42,834 bases of DNA from a virus. Both the position numbers and the translations under genes were made by a program. The notes beneath the pieces were generated by a model. The model ran no database searches. It was not told the origin of the DNA and was given only the letters and a program-made list of their open reading frames with translations. Numbering within the stretch: position 1 is the stretch's first letter; each line of letters opens with the position of its first letter. The stretch lies in IMG/VR virus record IMGVR_UViG_3300010430_000136, positions 1-42,834 of that record; one strand, written 5' to 3'. Shown here piece by piece: positions 1 to 9,487 of this stretch.

Positions 1-965
1 AGCATAGATGGAATATAGTAATGAGCCGTTGCTGGTGTTGTGAAAGTAGATCCTTCTTCTGTACCTAACCAGTTTAAAGCTTTATCATAAATAGCAATAC
101 TAAAAGCATGAGAAACGATATACTCGGTACTTGGTTCAATTTCTCTTCTATTAAAGTAAATATAATTCGAATCATTTACAATTGTACCAGTATTATCAAT
201 ATAGCTCCCATGAACTCTTCTGGAATTCTTATTAAAGATATTCTCACCAATAATACGAATTCTTGGATTAACTGTTCCTTGAGTTCCTTTTACAAAAGAA
301 TGACATTTATCCGATAATTCAGCCTGTATACGTCTAACCGCAAGTGTTCCTACTTCTGAATTAGAATTAACTCTCGCTCTGATAACAACTTTAACCTGAT
401 ATGTGTTAGATGGTGCTATCAGATTCTCAAATATCATCCTATCTTCTTTCGTCGGAGTAAAGGCTGAACTATATTGAGAATCTAAAGTTATATTATCTAT
501 ATCTTTAAAGATTACTATAAGTTGACCATAGACATCTCCGGTTACCGCCATATCAGCACTAATAGATATTGGCTCATTAGCTTTAAATGGAACGTTTTGA
601 TAAATATCAATATATGTACCAACGCTTGTATCGGTTAATTCTATTGTTTGTAATAAAGAATTAGCATCTACAGCTACTGTACCAATAGTACTATATTTAT
701 CGACAAGGAAGTCATCAACAACTCCATCTCCATTACTATCAACATCCATCATTGGATTTTTCATTAAGTTCTGTGTAACTTCACCCGACAAGGTAATATC
801 AATACTTTGAGGATACTCTAATGTAGATAATGTGGTTTTTATCGGATTAAAAGTATCTATAGTTATTAATTCCGGGATATCAGGATTTTTCACATTGTTC
901 TCATATTCCTCATTTAAAACAATTAAGGGTCTATGGGAACTTGGCATAATATCTGTTGATCTCAT
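1..965 (-). CDS. Tail-fibre/virion surface protein (C-terminus outside window)
   Basis: An open frame of 321 codons runs off the left edge of the window, so only the N-terminal part is seen. The ATG at 965 has an AGGAGG site about 9 bases upstream. The protein is rich in Thr, Asn, Ile and Ser with beta-strand-like alternation and has no membrane segment, as expected for a tail fibre or baseplate appendage. Residues 74-84 form a DxDxNxDGxxD loop, the pattern of EF-hand/dockerin-type calcium sites. It starts 17 bases after the 792-aa gene and is probably in the same late unit (promoter near 3386-3397). Function is inferred from composition and neighbours, not from a recognised family. Confidence 0.6.
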   Translation of the reverse strand, partial: MRSTDIMPSSHRPLIVLNEEYENNVKNPDIPELITIDTFNPIKTTLSTLEYPQSIDITLSGEVTQNLMKNPMMDVDSNGDGVVDDFLVDKYSTIGTVAVDANSLLQTIELTDTSVGTYIDIYQNVPFKANEPISISADMAVTGDVYGQLIVIFKDIDNITLDSQYSSAFTPTKEDRMIFENLIAPSNTYQVKVVIRARVNSNSEVGTLAVRRIQAELSDKCHSFVKGTQGTVNPRIRIIGENIFNKNSRRVHGSYIDNTGTIVNDSNYIYFNRREIEPSTEYIVSHAFSIAIYDKALNWLGTEEGSTFTTPATAHYYIPSM

Positions 966-982
966 ATTATACTACCTCCTTT

Positions 983-3361
983 CTAAATTATTATCCAATC
1001 ACCATACTCAGGATAATCATTAGTATAAGTGAAAGTTCTTTCTTCTGTTGATTGTAATTGTCCATCTTCATTATAATTCTTACGAGTAACCTTTTGTGCT
1101 CTATCAGAACTATCAAAATTACTCATAGTTAACTCCGTACGAATATAACCACTAGGTCTGATATATTGAATAATCTCAGGTACTATTTTATAAGTTCCTG
1201 TATGCCAGGCAGTAACAGTTCTACTACCACGTTCATTTAATAATGCTTCTACATCTTCATTCATGTGATCTATACTTAAAGATCCACTAGCAATTTGTGT
1301 ACCAGAAATTAATGCATTAGCTTGAACCAATCTACCTAACTTCTTAGATCTTCTATAAATTTTATGAGTATCAAAAGCGTCAGATGGATCTTCTGAAGGT
1401 AATGACATACCTAATAAATCTATAGTTCCGTTTAATTCATAATCAACATCTCTAATTAATGTAGATCCAAGATATATTAAATCAAACCCATCTATCATAG
1501 AATCATATTTATCTGTAGTTAGCATAGGAATAGATGTGAGTGGACCTCCAGTATCATTCGTGTAAACATAATCTTTATCTTGTACACGAAGACCATTGAA
1601 GTCTGCATTATTTGTTTCTACATGAATGACAGTAATATCATTACCAATAGACCAATTCATATCTTCGTTCTTTATAATCTTTTCACTTGGCACATCTATA
1701 GTAAAATGATCCGTTAATACCCACGTCAATGTGTTATATATAAGAAGAACTAAATCGCCCTCCATATATGAATCAACTGATTCAAAAGGTAAATCTGTAT
1801 CATTTTCTATTGTATAGATATTTGAATGAATTTTTACTCCAGCTGAACTAGATCCACTTCCTGAATTAGAAGTAGGTGCTCCTCCAGCAGATTCACTCAA
1901 TACTGATAGATATTCCATTATCTTAGATAAGAATCCTGAAGTATATATTGGAACGATATAATCAAATTCTAATCCTGGAAGATCAGCTCCTGTGATAGCT
2001 CCTAGTACAGAGTATGTTGTACCTGAATTTGCTCCAGTGATTTTCTTTGATGTTCCATCAATACCAAAAGAATCTGGATCATAAGTGGTTAAATTAGATT
2101 CTCCGGTTGTTGTTACTTCTAATATCTCTGATAATAATGAATCATCCGCAACAACTAACACTTCACCAGAACCATCTGCAATAACATCTTCCACTTCCAC
2201 AATATTAATTGCTTTAATAGTATCTGTTTGATTAAACGTTGGAAACTTTGCAGAAGTTTTAACGCTATATCTTTTAGATGAAGACATAACTTCTTTTAGT
2301 CTTACAGGTAAATCTAAATCAGATCCTAACTCTACTATTAAATAAAGATGATTATCAGCGCCTTTAAAAATTTGATCCCTATTTAAGATCTCATCTTTAT
2401 TGCCCTCGATTGTATTGATATAATAATTATCAACAGCATAATCATTTATATCTCCAATATTCTCAGCAATCTTATAAACATCATTATTTACTAATGCTTC
2501 CTTAGAAACACTATTTACTTCCGTCATCTTTATATTTCTCTGAATTACTCCCCCAACAAAATCATATTCATCAGAAAGATTCGGAGTTCCATAAAGAGCT
2601 TCTGGTATTTTCATTACATGAAGATTATCCCCACCAACATTATTAATAACTATAGCAGTATCAATAACATCTTTCGTTTTAGGACGAATCTTTAATGATA
2701 GAAATGGACCCGTATTAATATCTGTAGAAATATCAATATTTGTTCCCAAACCAACAGTATGTAATAATTGAGTACTTAATACCTGTTGGGTTGTCATATT
2801 ATATAAATCTCTACCAATACTAGCTCCACTGGTTAATGTCCATCCACCAAAAGTATCTCCTGTATTCACATATATAGCGGTAAAACCATTATCATCTGTA
2901 TCATGGAAAGATACATATAAATAATCACCTTTCTTATATAATCGGAAAATACCTCCAGTTGAATTAGGAACTAATGTATAATAATCTGAAGCATTACTAA
3001 CTTCTACTAATAGTAAAGAATTATCAACCATAGCATCATATATATCAGTATATGTGGGATCTGAAACCAGACCTAATTCTGATATATTATCATAAACACG
3101 AGTAGAGCCTATTATATCTGCCGTAAGGATATCATTATCGATATCATATTTGTTTGTAATAAGATTTGTATTACCAATAGGTAATTCATTTGGTTTGAAA
3201 TAAGTGCCGTCTGGTCTACGTATAACCATTATCCCAGTAGGGTAGTGTATTCCTATTTCACTTAAACCTAAAACAGGGTTGTCTGGATCATCAATTTCCC
3301 TTAATCTGTAAGAGAAGATACCAGATATAGCTAATAAGAGTTGTTCTTGTGTAAGAGACAT
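983..3361 (-). CDS. Large virion structural protein, probably tail fibre or baseplate
   Basis: 792 aa. The ATG at 3361 follows a perfect AAGGAGG. It is a beta-rich, Asp/Asn/Thr-rich protein with no membrane segments, interrupted around residues 495-510 by a Gly/Ser linker, which suggests two separately folded parts. Near residues 625-640 is a segment of the type LIYLGSTLIRDVDYEL, like the short 'NG...DY' modules common in phage tail-fibre proteins; a similar segment occurs in the 1262-aa protein at 4672-8460. A late-type promoter word lies about 25-35 bases upstream. It is divergent from the endolysin gene. Structural role is inferred; the exact part of the tail cannot be told. Confidence 0.6.
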   Translation of the reverse strand: MSLTQEQLLLAISGIFSYRLREIDDPDNPVLGLSEIGIHYPTGIMVIRRPDGTYFKPNELPIGNTNLITNKYDIDNDILTADIIGSTRVYDNISELGLVSDPTYTDIYDAMVDNSLLLVEVSNASDYYTLVPNSTGGIFRLYKKGDYLYVSFHDTDDNGFTAIYVNTGDTFGGWTLTSGASIGRDLYNMTTQQVLSTQLLHTVGLGTNIDISTDINTGPFLSLKIRPKTKDVIDTAIVINNVGGDNLHVMKIPEALYGTPNLSDEYDFVGGVIQRNIKMTEVNSVSKEALVNNDVYKIAENIGDINDYAVDNYYINTIEGNKDEILNRDQIFKGADNHLYLIVELGSDLDLPVRLKEVMSSSKRYSVKTSAKFPTFNQTDTIKAINIVEVEDVIADGSGEVLVVADDSLLSEILEVTTTGESNLTTYDPDSFGIDGTSKKITGANSGTTYSVLGAITGADLPGLEFDYIVPIYTSGFLSKIMEYLSVLSESAGGAPTSNSGSGSSSAGVKIHSNIYTIENDTDLPFESVDSYMEGDLVLLIYNTLTWVLTDHFTIDVPSEKIIKNEDMNWSIGNDITVIHVETNNADFNGLRVQDKDYVYTNDTGGPLTSIPMLTTDKYDSMIDGFDLIYLGSTLIRDVDYELNGTIDLLGMSLPSEDPSDAFDTHKIYRRSKKLGRLVQANALISGTQIASGSLSIDHMNEDVEALLNERGSRTVTAWHTGTYKIVPEIIQYIRPSGYIRTELTMSNFDSSDRAQKVTRKNYNEDGQLQSTEERTFTYTNDYPEYGDWIII

Positions 3362-3385
3362 AGTAAAAGCTCCTCCTTTCTTTAT

Positions 3386-3397
3386 TAATTTTATGTT
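3386..3397 (-). promoter_or_regulatory. Late-type promoter word for the 792-aa virion gene
   Basis: Reads AACA-TAAAAT-TA on the minus strand, about 5 bases before the AAGGAGG of the gene at 983-3361. Matches (A/G)ACA-N6-TA shared by other virion and lysis genes. Confidence 0.65.
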
Positions 3398-3417
3398 CAG
3401 GCATTAATTAATGTCGG

Positions 3418-3429
3418 AACATTTAAGTA
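3418..3429 (+). promoter_or_regulatory. Late-type promoter word for the endolysin
   Basis: Reads AACA-TTTAAG-TA, 33 bases before the endolysin start. Divergent from the word at 3386-3397. Confidence 0.65.
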
Positions 3430-3462
3430 TATCTTCACCTATTTAAGACCAAGAGGAGGTAA

Positions 3463-4638
3463 ATGATGAAGTTTATAAAAACGTATAATCCTAGTCCATA
3501 TGATGATTCTTTAGAGATTGAGGTGTATGAATTAGAAGGTAAGAACAATCCTGGATATGATCTTATCCAAGTTAATGCTTTGATTATTCATGGTACTGCT
3601 AATGAATCACCTTATGCTGATGGATTAGCTAATGCAACTTATTGGGAAAATATGAATGGATATGGATCTACACAATTTATGGTAGATGCTAAGAGAATCG
3701 CTCAGTTTATAGATCCTTATAAAGTCGCTTATTCCGTAGGAGCTAAAAGATATACATCTATCGGTAATTCATTAAGATGTGGTGGTAAATCTCCTAACTA
3801 CTCTACAATTAATACAGAGATGTGTATGAATGCTGATGGTAATTATTCTATTGTAGAAGAAGGTACTATTAAATTACAAGCATATCTTATGTGGCTAACT
3901 GGCAAAACTAAGAAAGATCTTCTTCAACATTGGCATGTAACAGGTAAAGCTTGTCATAAGTATATGTATGCAGATAAGACTGCTTGGGAAGCTTTCGTTA
4001 ACGAAATAGTCGATTATTATAATAAACACTATCCTGGTGAAGATTATGGTGTTGATAAACGAATTATTCGTGAAGTTCAAATTACATGGGATAAACTTAA
4101 TGTACGTAAAGGACCTAATACTACTTTTAAAGTCATTGGTTCATTTACTAAAGGTCAGATAGTAACAGTTGTATCATATCTCAATGGTTGGTATGAAACT
4201 GATAATAATGAATGGTTCTATGGTTCTGCTGCTAAAGATTTAGGAATTAAACATCCTGAACCATATCAAGAATTCTCGACAGAAGAATATTATTTATCTA
4301 AAGGTAATATTTCTATCTATAAGGAAAATCGTGGAGACTCTGATGTTATAGGTAAAATTGTTTCTGGTCACTCTTTTAGAATTCTTGGAGTGCAGGAAGA
4401 TTGGGGTAAATTAGAACATGGATCTTGGGTTAATCTTGAAGATGTGGAAATGGCTACCAGAGTCCCTATTACTTTATTAGTAAATACTAAAGTTTATAGT
4501 GAACGTAATTTAAATAGTCCTGTGGTTAGATATATCAATGAGGGTGAAGAAACTATTTTGATCATTGATAAATTAGCTGATGGATGGACTCGAGTCTCTG
4601 AAGGCTGGATGTACGAAGATAAATATAAAACAACATAA
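3463..4638 (+). CDS. Endolysin: N-acetylmuramoyl-L-alanine amidase with SH3b repeats
   Basis: 391 aa, cutting the amide bond between muramic acid and the stem peptide of peptidoglycan at the end of infection. Residues about 34-190 form an Amidase_2 (PGRP-like) domain: H43 in IIHGTA, and a second cluster with H156, K162 and C164, spaced as the zinc His, catalytic Lys and zinc Cys of T7 lysozyme-type amidases (H-x5-K-x-C). After it come about three SH3b-like wall-binding modules: residues 200-255 (the clearest, with LNVRKGPN), about 265-325 and about 335-390. There is no signal peptide, so it probably needs a holin. The ribosome site GAGGAGG is only 3 bases from the first ATG and 6 from the second, so translation may start at 3466. 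A late-type promoter word precedes it, and a bidirectional terminator follows. Confidence 0.93.
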   Translation: MMKFIKTYNPSPYDDSLEIEVYELEGKNNPGYDLIQVNALIIHGTANESPYADGLANATYWENMNGYGSTQFMVDAKRIAQFIDPYKVAYSVGAKRYTSIGNSLRCGGKSPNYSTINTEMCMNADGNYSIVEEGTIKLQAYLMWLTGKTKKDLLQHWHVTGKACHKYMYADKTAWEAFVNEIVDYYNKHYPGEDYGVDKRIIREVQITWDKLNVRKGPNTTFKVIGSFTKGQIVTVVSYLNGWYETDNNEWFYGSAAKDLGIKHPEPYQEFSTEEYYLSKGNISIYKENRGDSDVIGKIVSGHSFRILGVQEDWGKLEHGSWVNLEDVEMATRVPITLLVNTKVYSERNLNSPVVRYINEGEETILIIDKLADGWTRVSEGWMYEDKYKTT

Positions 4639-4640
4639 AG

Positions 4641-4667
4641 AATGACCAGGGATATTCCCTGGTCATT
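4641..4667. terminator. Bidirectional terminator, endolysin / 1262-aa gene
   Basis: Perfect 12-bp stem with a 3-base loop between two convergent genes; A-rich on the left and T-rich on the right, so it can work in both directions. Confidence 0.88.
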
Positions 4668-4671
4668 TTAT

Positions 4672-7600
4672 TTAACTCACTTCTACGATATCACCTAAAG
4701 GTATAATATAGCTTACATTATTACCTTCTAATAAAATCCTATCATCAGTTGGTAATGTGTCCGTTAAAGGATCAGTAAAATCTGATGCTAAATATACTTG
4801 AATAGAAACTTCACCATAATCATTTGTGCCATCAGATACTGCTTTAGCTAATACTTCCATTTGATCATCAGCTGTATCAATAAAATCTGCTTTACATGTT
4901 TTGATTATTCTTAGCTCTATACCAGTAAGAGTAAATTGTTCATACGTAGAAAAAATAAACTCATTCATATAAAATTCTAATCCTGGTGTTCCTCCTTGAA
5001 TTACTAAAAGATAATCTGCTCCAGGAATAAATTTACTAAATACAGAACTTTCTGTTTTAAGCAAACGTTGATATTTATTTAAAGTTCCACCACCGGTAAT
5101 AGTGCCAAATATACCAGGTCCTTGTGTATTATCAACAGATAACATACTAAAAGCATCTTTAATTCTTTGTAAATATGCATCAAGATCAGCTTGATCAATA
5201 TTAGGTGGATTATACGTAATCTTATACATAAGCTCCATTAAAATTCGATACATAGCATAGTAGTTTATTTCATTACTACATACATACACAGGATTACTTA
5301 GAGATTGGAATGATCCAATATCAGAATCAGTAATAACATAATCTGCTGGAGAGAATGCTTTTCTATCATTAATAATAGATGACATTACTTGATACAGAGT
5401 ATTATAATAATCACTTCTAGGTCGGATTACTACTATTTCCTCTATAGTGATATTATTAAAAGTAGAATCTAATACAATATGATCTATCCCTAATTGTTTA
5501 GTCTTGACTATATCAATAAAGGGATCCATACGAATACCATTTACATAAACTAAATCTAAGCCATATAAATAGTTAGTTTTTATAATACCTTTAGATATAA
5601 GAGTTTGGTCTAATGATGCTGGATCAATTCTTTCTACTTTAAGATTAGGATTATATTGAATATAAATATCTTCACCTTCTGACATAGTATATTCATTATA
5701 GAAAAATGTGCCGAATAATTCAAATTCTTCCATCTTCATTTGTGTATCAATAAAAGATGAATCGAATTGAAGTCTACTATTATAGAATACCAGAATATCA
5801 TTCTTTATTAAAGAATACATTGGTTCATCTAAATAGAAAGCACTGGAATCATTCATGAAATGAGGTGTTGAGTTATTAAAATACATCTCAAAAGGATATA
5901 GTTTATAATAATCTATATCAGAGATAGTTCCATCATTATCTTCAAGTATTTTAATAATATTGATGAAATAGTTGGTTCCTTTATAATATCCTTCAGGATG
6001 AATACCTCCCACAATATAAGCTGATGATAAATCACCATCATATAGATTAGGTATATATGATCCTCTCGATATTAATGAAGTTAATGCTTGGTCTTCATAG
6101 TAATCTGTATAATAACTATTACCTATAACTACTTGACCTGAAGCTGGTGGTGTATCAACCATAGGGTCTCCAAATAAATCAGCTTTATATATTTTAACAG
6201 AATACACTTTCATATTACTTTCAGTTGAATCCGGATCTGTTGGATAATAAAGCATATATAATTTATCATAACTTCCTGAATTGACAGTAAAACGTATTTC
6301 TGATCTTATGTCATTAAGATATACTTCGGCTAGACTGGGTTTATCATTATTATTAACAGGAATACATCTTATTAAACCGCGACAATTAGTATCTTTTACA
6401 CCATCAACGATAATAACATAGTCGGTATTAAGTTCTACATCAAAGTAATTTAAATCTACAGTATATTTCCAATTAGAAACTACTCCATCAATATCTAAAA
6501 TATTATCAGAGATTTCATTAAAGGTAATATCTGGACCAAAATAATTTGTTTCCCAAGGACTTCTTCTATAAATACCATCCAATATAATATCTGATGACAT
6601 AAGATCTTGGTCATTATTTATTATAGGATGTATATCATTGATAGTATATCCATTTGTTTTTAATATACTAGTTACACTCGTATTCTCAATAGCAGGTTCT
6701 GCTGTAGGATTTATTACTTGGAGAGTAATTATATCAGATGTCATATTATCCGGAACTAATAATAATTTATAGTCATCAGTTATTTTATCAGACATAGTAT
6801 AAGTTACACCTGTAGGTAAGTGTAATTTAAATCCTTTTAAATTAAAATCATGATTATTTACAGAACTATAGTTTATTTGAAACATGTGTAAATTTTTCGA
6901 GGATAATGATCCCGTTACTGTAGATTTATCCTCAATCAATACCTCATCAATATACATTTTACCATCACCAGTAATCTTAAATATATGATTATCTGTATCA
7001 GCTAAGATATTCGTAGTATGACCATTATCTTTATAACCAAAATACCAGTAATTATCATTTATTCCCCAAGCAAATCGTTGATCACCACCATTATCTCTAG
7101 AACCATTCCATCTAGAGCCAGATGTTGTGGGATGATTCCCTTCTATTTCAATCCACCAATCAGGATTATCTTGAGGAGGGGATCCAAGATCGATATACAT
7201 ATTATCTCGACCAAGTATTTCTAATCCTGTAAAATCTGATAGTTTTGTTTTACCATCAACAATTTCTTTATAATCAGTTAAATAATAATCTGTAATATAC
7301 ACAGGATTATATTTAGGTGGACTATTAGGGAAAGATATTTCATTAGCATTTAAGATAAGTGATTGATTATATACTGCGTGGTGTGTAAAAGTTCCTGGTG
7401 TTTCTTTATACTCCTCTTCAGTAAAAGGAACATTTTGTTTTGTTACTACATTATATTTAAGCCAAGGATATTTAATATCTGATATAATAGGTCGCTCTTC
7501 TTTTCTATAGAGGGTTAAATAGTCTAGAAAAAAGATATCTCGAGATAAAACATTCTTCAATAGTATATGATTCGCGACATCACCAGACCAAGGTAATATG

Positions 7601-8460
7601 GTCTGTTTTTCGGATCCATCTATTTCTAGTTTAGGATTAACTTTTAATGATATATTAGCATCATTATTTATATCAGTTAATGTGGTAATAGTATCCATAT
7701 AAGATAATCCTGGTAAATCTGAAGTCACATCAAGTTCTCTGTAAAAGATATAATTCTTTACAGCCACATCATCAGCTAGATTATTATAAGCATGATAAAC
7801 ATGTTCTGTAACTCGGTCGGTTTTAAGATTACTATATGGGGTTGAATCAAATTCTCCAAACAATATCTGATCACTAGCATTCTTACCAAAGATCATTATA
7901 GGCGCTTTATCTTTAGGTATAGTTGTAGGATTTAAGGTATCCTCTCGTAGTAATTTAAATACATTAGAATGAAGAACAAATTTATCTCCAGCAGGATATG
8001 TGTAAGTACCATCTAGATTATCAGTTCCATCTAAAATAACACCCAAGTTAGAAAGCACTAAGTAATCTTCTTCTATAATAGTATCATTGGTTTCCGTAAC
8101 TTTTATATCTAGAGGAAGTAGCATAACGGTAAATTCATTGGTGGTGGGTAATGTCACTTCATCCTGATCTACTAGATATAATCCCTCATCATGAAATACT
8201 AAACATTTAGTCGCAGTATTAAAATGTCTTACAATTACACCCGCTTGATAATTAGTTGCATCATTATAAACATCTAAACCATAATGTGCTACAAAAGTAA
8301 ATCCATTACCACATAATATGTCAGAAGCAAAAGCTTGATATTTTTCGTCAGGTATTGGTAAAGATAAGTGTTTGACATGTAATTGATTTTCATATTTCCT
8401 CCAAGGTATATTATAAAAATCAACAGGTAAAAATATAGGATGGTTTGAATTCTGTATCAT
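4672..8460 (-). CDS. Very large tail/baseplate protein with a LamG-like domain
   Basis: 1262 aa, single-gene transcription unit between a late-type promoter word (8479-8490) and a shared terminator (4641-4667). The ATG at 8460 has an AGGAGG site. Composition (Tyr, Asp, Asn, Ile, Thr; almost no Cys; no membrane segments) and size fit a tail fibre or baseplate protein. Residues about 415-550 look like a concanavalin/laminin-G-type jelly roll: a Trp/Gly-rich stretch with WWIEIEG, then FAWGI and WYFGY, then KMYIDEVLIED. Such domains in phage tails usually bind sugars. A later segment (about residue 1000) repeats the 'LVYVNG' tail-fibre module. Receptor binding is plausible but inferred. Confidence 0.65.
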   Translation of the reverse strand: MIQNSNHPIFLPVDFYNIPWRKYENQLHVKHLSLPIPDEKYQAFASDILCGNGFTFVAHYGLDVYNDATNYQAGVIVRHFNTATKCLVFHDEGLYLVDQDEVTLPTTNEFTVMLLPLDIKVTETNDTIIEEDYLVLSNLGVILDGTDNLDGTYTYPAGDKFVLHSNVFKLLREDTLNPTTIPKDKAPIMIFGKNASDQILFGEFDSTPYSNLKTDRVTEHVYHAYNNLADDVAVKNYIFYRELDVTSDLPGLSYMDTITTLTDINNDANISLKVNPKLEIDGSEKQTILPWSGDVANHILLKNVLSRDIFFLDYLTLYRKEERPIISDIKYPWLKYNVVTKQNVPFTEEEYKETPGTFTHHAVYNQSLILNANEISFPNSPPKYNPVYITDYYLTDYKEIVDGKTKLSDFTGLEILGRDNMYIDLGSPPQDNPDWWIEIEGNHPTTSGSRWNGSRDNGGDQRFAWGINDNYWYFGYKDNGHTTNILADTDNHIFKITGDGKMYIDEVLIEDKSTVTGSLSSKNLHMFQINYSSVNNHDFNLKGFKLHLPTGVTYTMSDKITDDYKLLLVPDNMTSDIITLQVINPTAEPAIENTSVTSILKTNGYTINDIHPIINNDQDLMSSDIILDGIYRRSPWETNYFGPDITFNEISDNILDIDGVVSNWKYTVDLNYFDVELNTDYVIIVDGVKDTNCRGLIRCIPVNNNDKPSLAEVYLNDIRSEIRFTVNSGSYDKLYMLYYPTDPDSTESNMKVYSVKIYKADLFGDPMVDTPPASGQVVIGNSYYTDYYEDQALTSLISRGSYIPNLYDGDLSSAYIVGGIHPEGYYKGTNYFINIIKILEDNDGTISDIDYYKLYPFEMYFNNSTPHFMNDSSAFYLDEPMYSLIKNDILVFYNSRLQFDSSFIDTQMKMEEFELFGTFFYNEYTMSEGEDIYIQYNPNLKVERIDPASLDQTLISKGIIKTNYLYGLDLVYVNGIRMDPFIDIVKTKQLGIDHIVLDSTFNNITIEEIVVIRPRSDYYNTLYQVMSSIINDRKAFSPADYVITDSDIGSFQSLSNPVYVCSNEINYYAMYRILMELMYKITYNPPNIDQADLDAYLQRIKDAFSMLSVDNTQGPGIFGTITGGGTLNKYQRLLKTESSVFSKFIPGADYLLVIQGGTPGLEFYMNEFIFSTYEQFTLTGIELRIIKTCKADFIDTADDQMEVLAKAVSDGTNDYGEVSIQVYLASDFTDPLTDTLPTDDRILLEGNNVSYIIPLGDIVEVS

Positions 8461-8478
8461 TATAAGTTCCTCCTTTTA

Positions 8479-8490
8479 TATGAGAATGTT
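8479..8490 (-). promoter_or_regulatory. Late-type promoter word for the 1262-aa gene
   Basis: Reads AACA-TTCTCA-TA, preceded by GGG and followed within 5 bases by AGGAGG. It sits between the terminator of the previous unit and the gene start. Confidence 0.7.
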
Positions 8491-8511
8491 CCCTGTTTGG
8501 TTAAAACAAAA

Positions 8512-8532
8512 AAAAGAGACGAAGTCTCTTTT
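8512..8532 (-). terminator. Strong intrinsic terminator after the 154-aa gene
   Basis: Minus strand: 9-bp stem AAAAGAGAC with TTC loop followed by eight T. Overlaps the stop codon at 8531-8533. Confidence 0.9.
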
Positions 8533-8995
8533 ATGATTTATCATTTGCTTTTAAAATCAAAAGATTTAAGTACTGAGTAGCAATAGTTGTCACATTAGTC
8601 ATAGCATAATATATAGTCCCATCATTCATCTCTATCTTTGAACGAAGATACAGATTACCAGGAAGGGTTCTATCTATAGTGAGTAATGTGGTATTAGCCC
8701 ATTTACGATAATCTTTCGGTATATTATTTCTCGAAATAATACCTTTCATATATTTATCTTCCATTAAAGCTATTTCTAATTTAATAATCTCTTTAAATTT
8801 CTCTAAAGACTCAAGACCCATATCAACAGTAGATAATCTAATTTCTCCTGACTTTATAGATTTAATACTTGATAAAGGAACATCTATTAACTCAGGACTT
8901 AGATACTCAGATAAATCTTCCAATTTCTTACGAGAAGGTATTCGTACAATAGGCTCTTGCATTTTAAAGAATGATACGAATTGTATATTATACAT
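8531..8995 (-). CDS. Small protein of unknown function, paralogue of upstream neighbour
   Basis: 154 aa, no recognised family. Its ATG overlaps the TAA of the preceding gene (TAATG), so the two are translationally coupled. The C-terminal half resembles that of the neighbour at 8995-9474: both contain G-x-I-x-R-x-N-x-P, then an Arg, then a Tyr and I-E-x-x-D/N-G-x-x-Y-Y, followed by a Leu-rich helix with Thr/Ala. This points to a tandem duplication. A strong terminator overlaps its stop codon. It is the last gene of a group of four after the polyphosphate kinase. It is soluble and of mixed charge. Function cannot be assigned. Confidence 0.75.
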   Translation of the reverse strand: MYNIQFVSFFKMQEPIVRIPSRKKLEDLSEYLSPELIDVPLSSIKSIKSGEIRLSTVDMGLESLEKFKEIIKLEIALMEDKYMKGIISRNNIPKDYRKWANTTLLTIDRTLPGNLYLRSKIEMNDGTIYYAMTNVTTIATQYLNLLILKANDKS

Positions 8996-9474
8996 TATAC
9001 AGCCCTCTCTTCCTGATAAATGTTTAAGATATTGGTTAACACATGACTGGCATAGGTTGTTTTAGATTCATCTAAATAATAAAACTTTCCATCATATGTT
9101 TCTATTTCACAATATAATGAGAATGTTCTAGGTACCTTAGATTTCATTGTTTCTATATCATCTAAAGGTATATTACCTATATCAATAATTTTTGTAGGTA
9201 GATTCTTTCGATGAATCAACCCAGCATCATACCTAATTACATTTAATTCCATCTTCTTTTTAGACAGTTTAACTATATGAGGCATATGATCTATTTGTAC
9301 ATTAAAGATTGAATTTAATATCTTTAAAGATTTAATATCTTGTAAAGACATTGTAAGTATTTCTGGTTCAACCATAAACTCTTCATTAAGTTTATTATGC
9401 CTTGTTGCTAAAGATAATTGGTGATCCGTAATCATCACCGGAATGATTTGTATTTCTAAGTTATTGATTTTCAT
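8995..9474 (-). CDS. Small protein of unknown function, paralogue of downstream neighbour
   Basis: 159 aa when started at the ATG at 9474, which lies 8 bases after a perfect AGGAGG. A longer reading from 9546 is possible in frame but has no such site and would overlap the upstream gene. The last 75 residues share the pattern G-L-I-x-R-x-N-L-P ... R-x-x-x-L-Y ... I-E-x-x-D-G-x-x-Y-Y with the downstream protein. No catalytic motif, signal peptide or membrane helix was seen. Function unknown. Confidence 0.75.
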   Translation of the reverse strand: MKINNLEIQIIPVMITDHQLSLATRHNKLNEEFMVEPEILTMSLQDIKSLKILNSIFNVQIDHMPHIVKLSKKKMELNVIRYDAGLIHRKNLPTKIIDIGNIPLDDIETMKSKVPRTFSLYCEIETYDGKFYYLDESKTTYASHVLTNILNIYQEERAV

Positions 9475-9487
9475 AAATGTATTCCTC

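Noticed and set aside
108-317. 69-codon plus-strand frame at the left edge
   Set aside because: Antisense to the continuous tail-protein frame that runs from 965 to the window edge.
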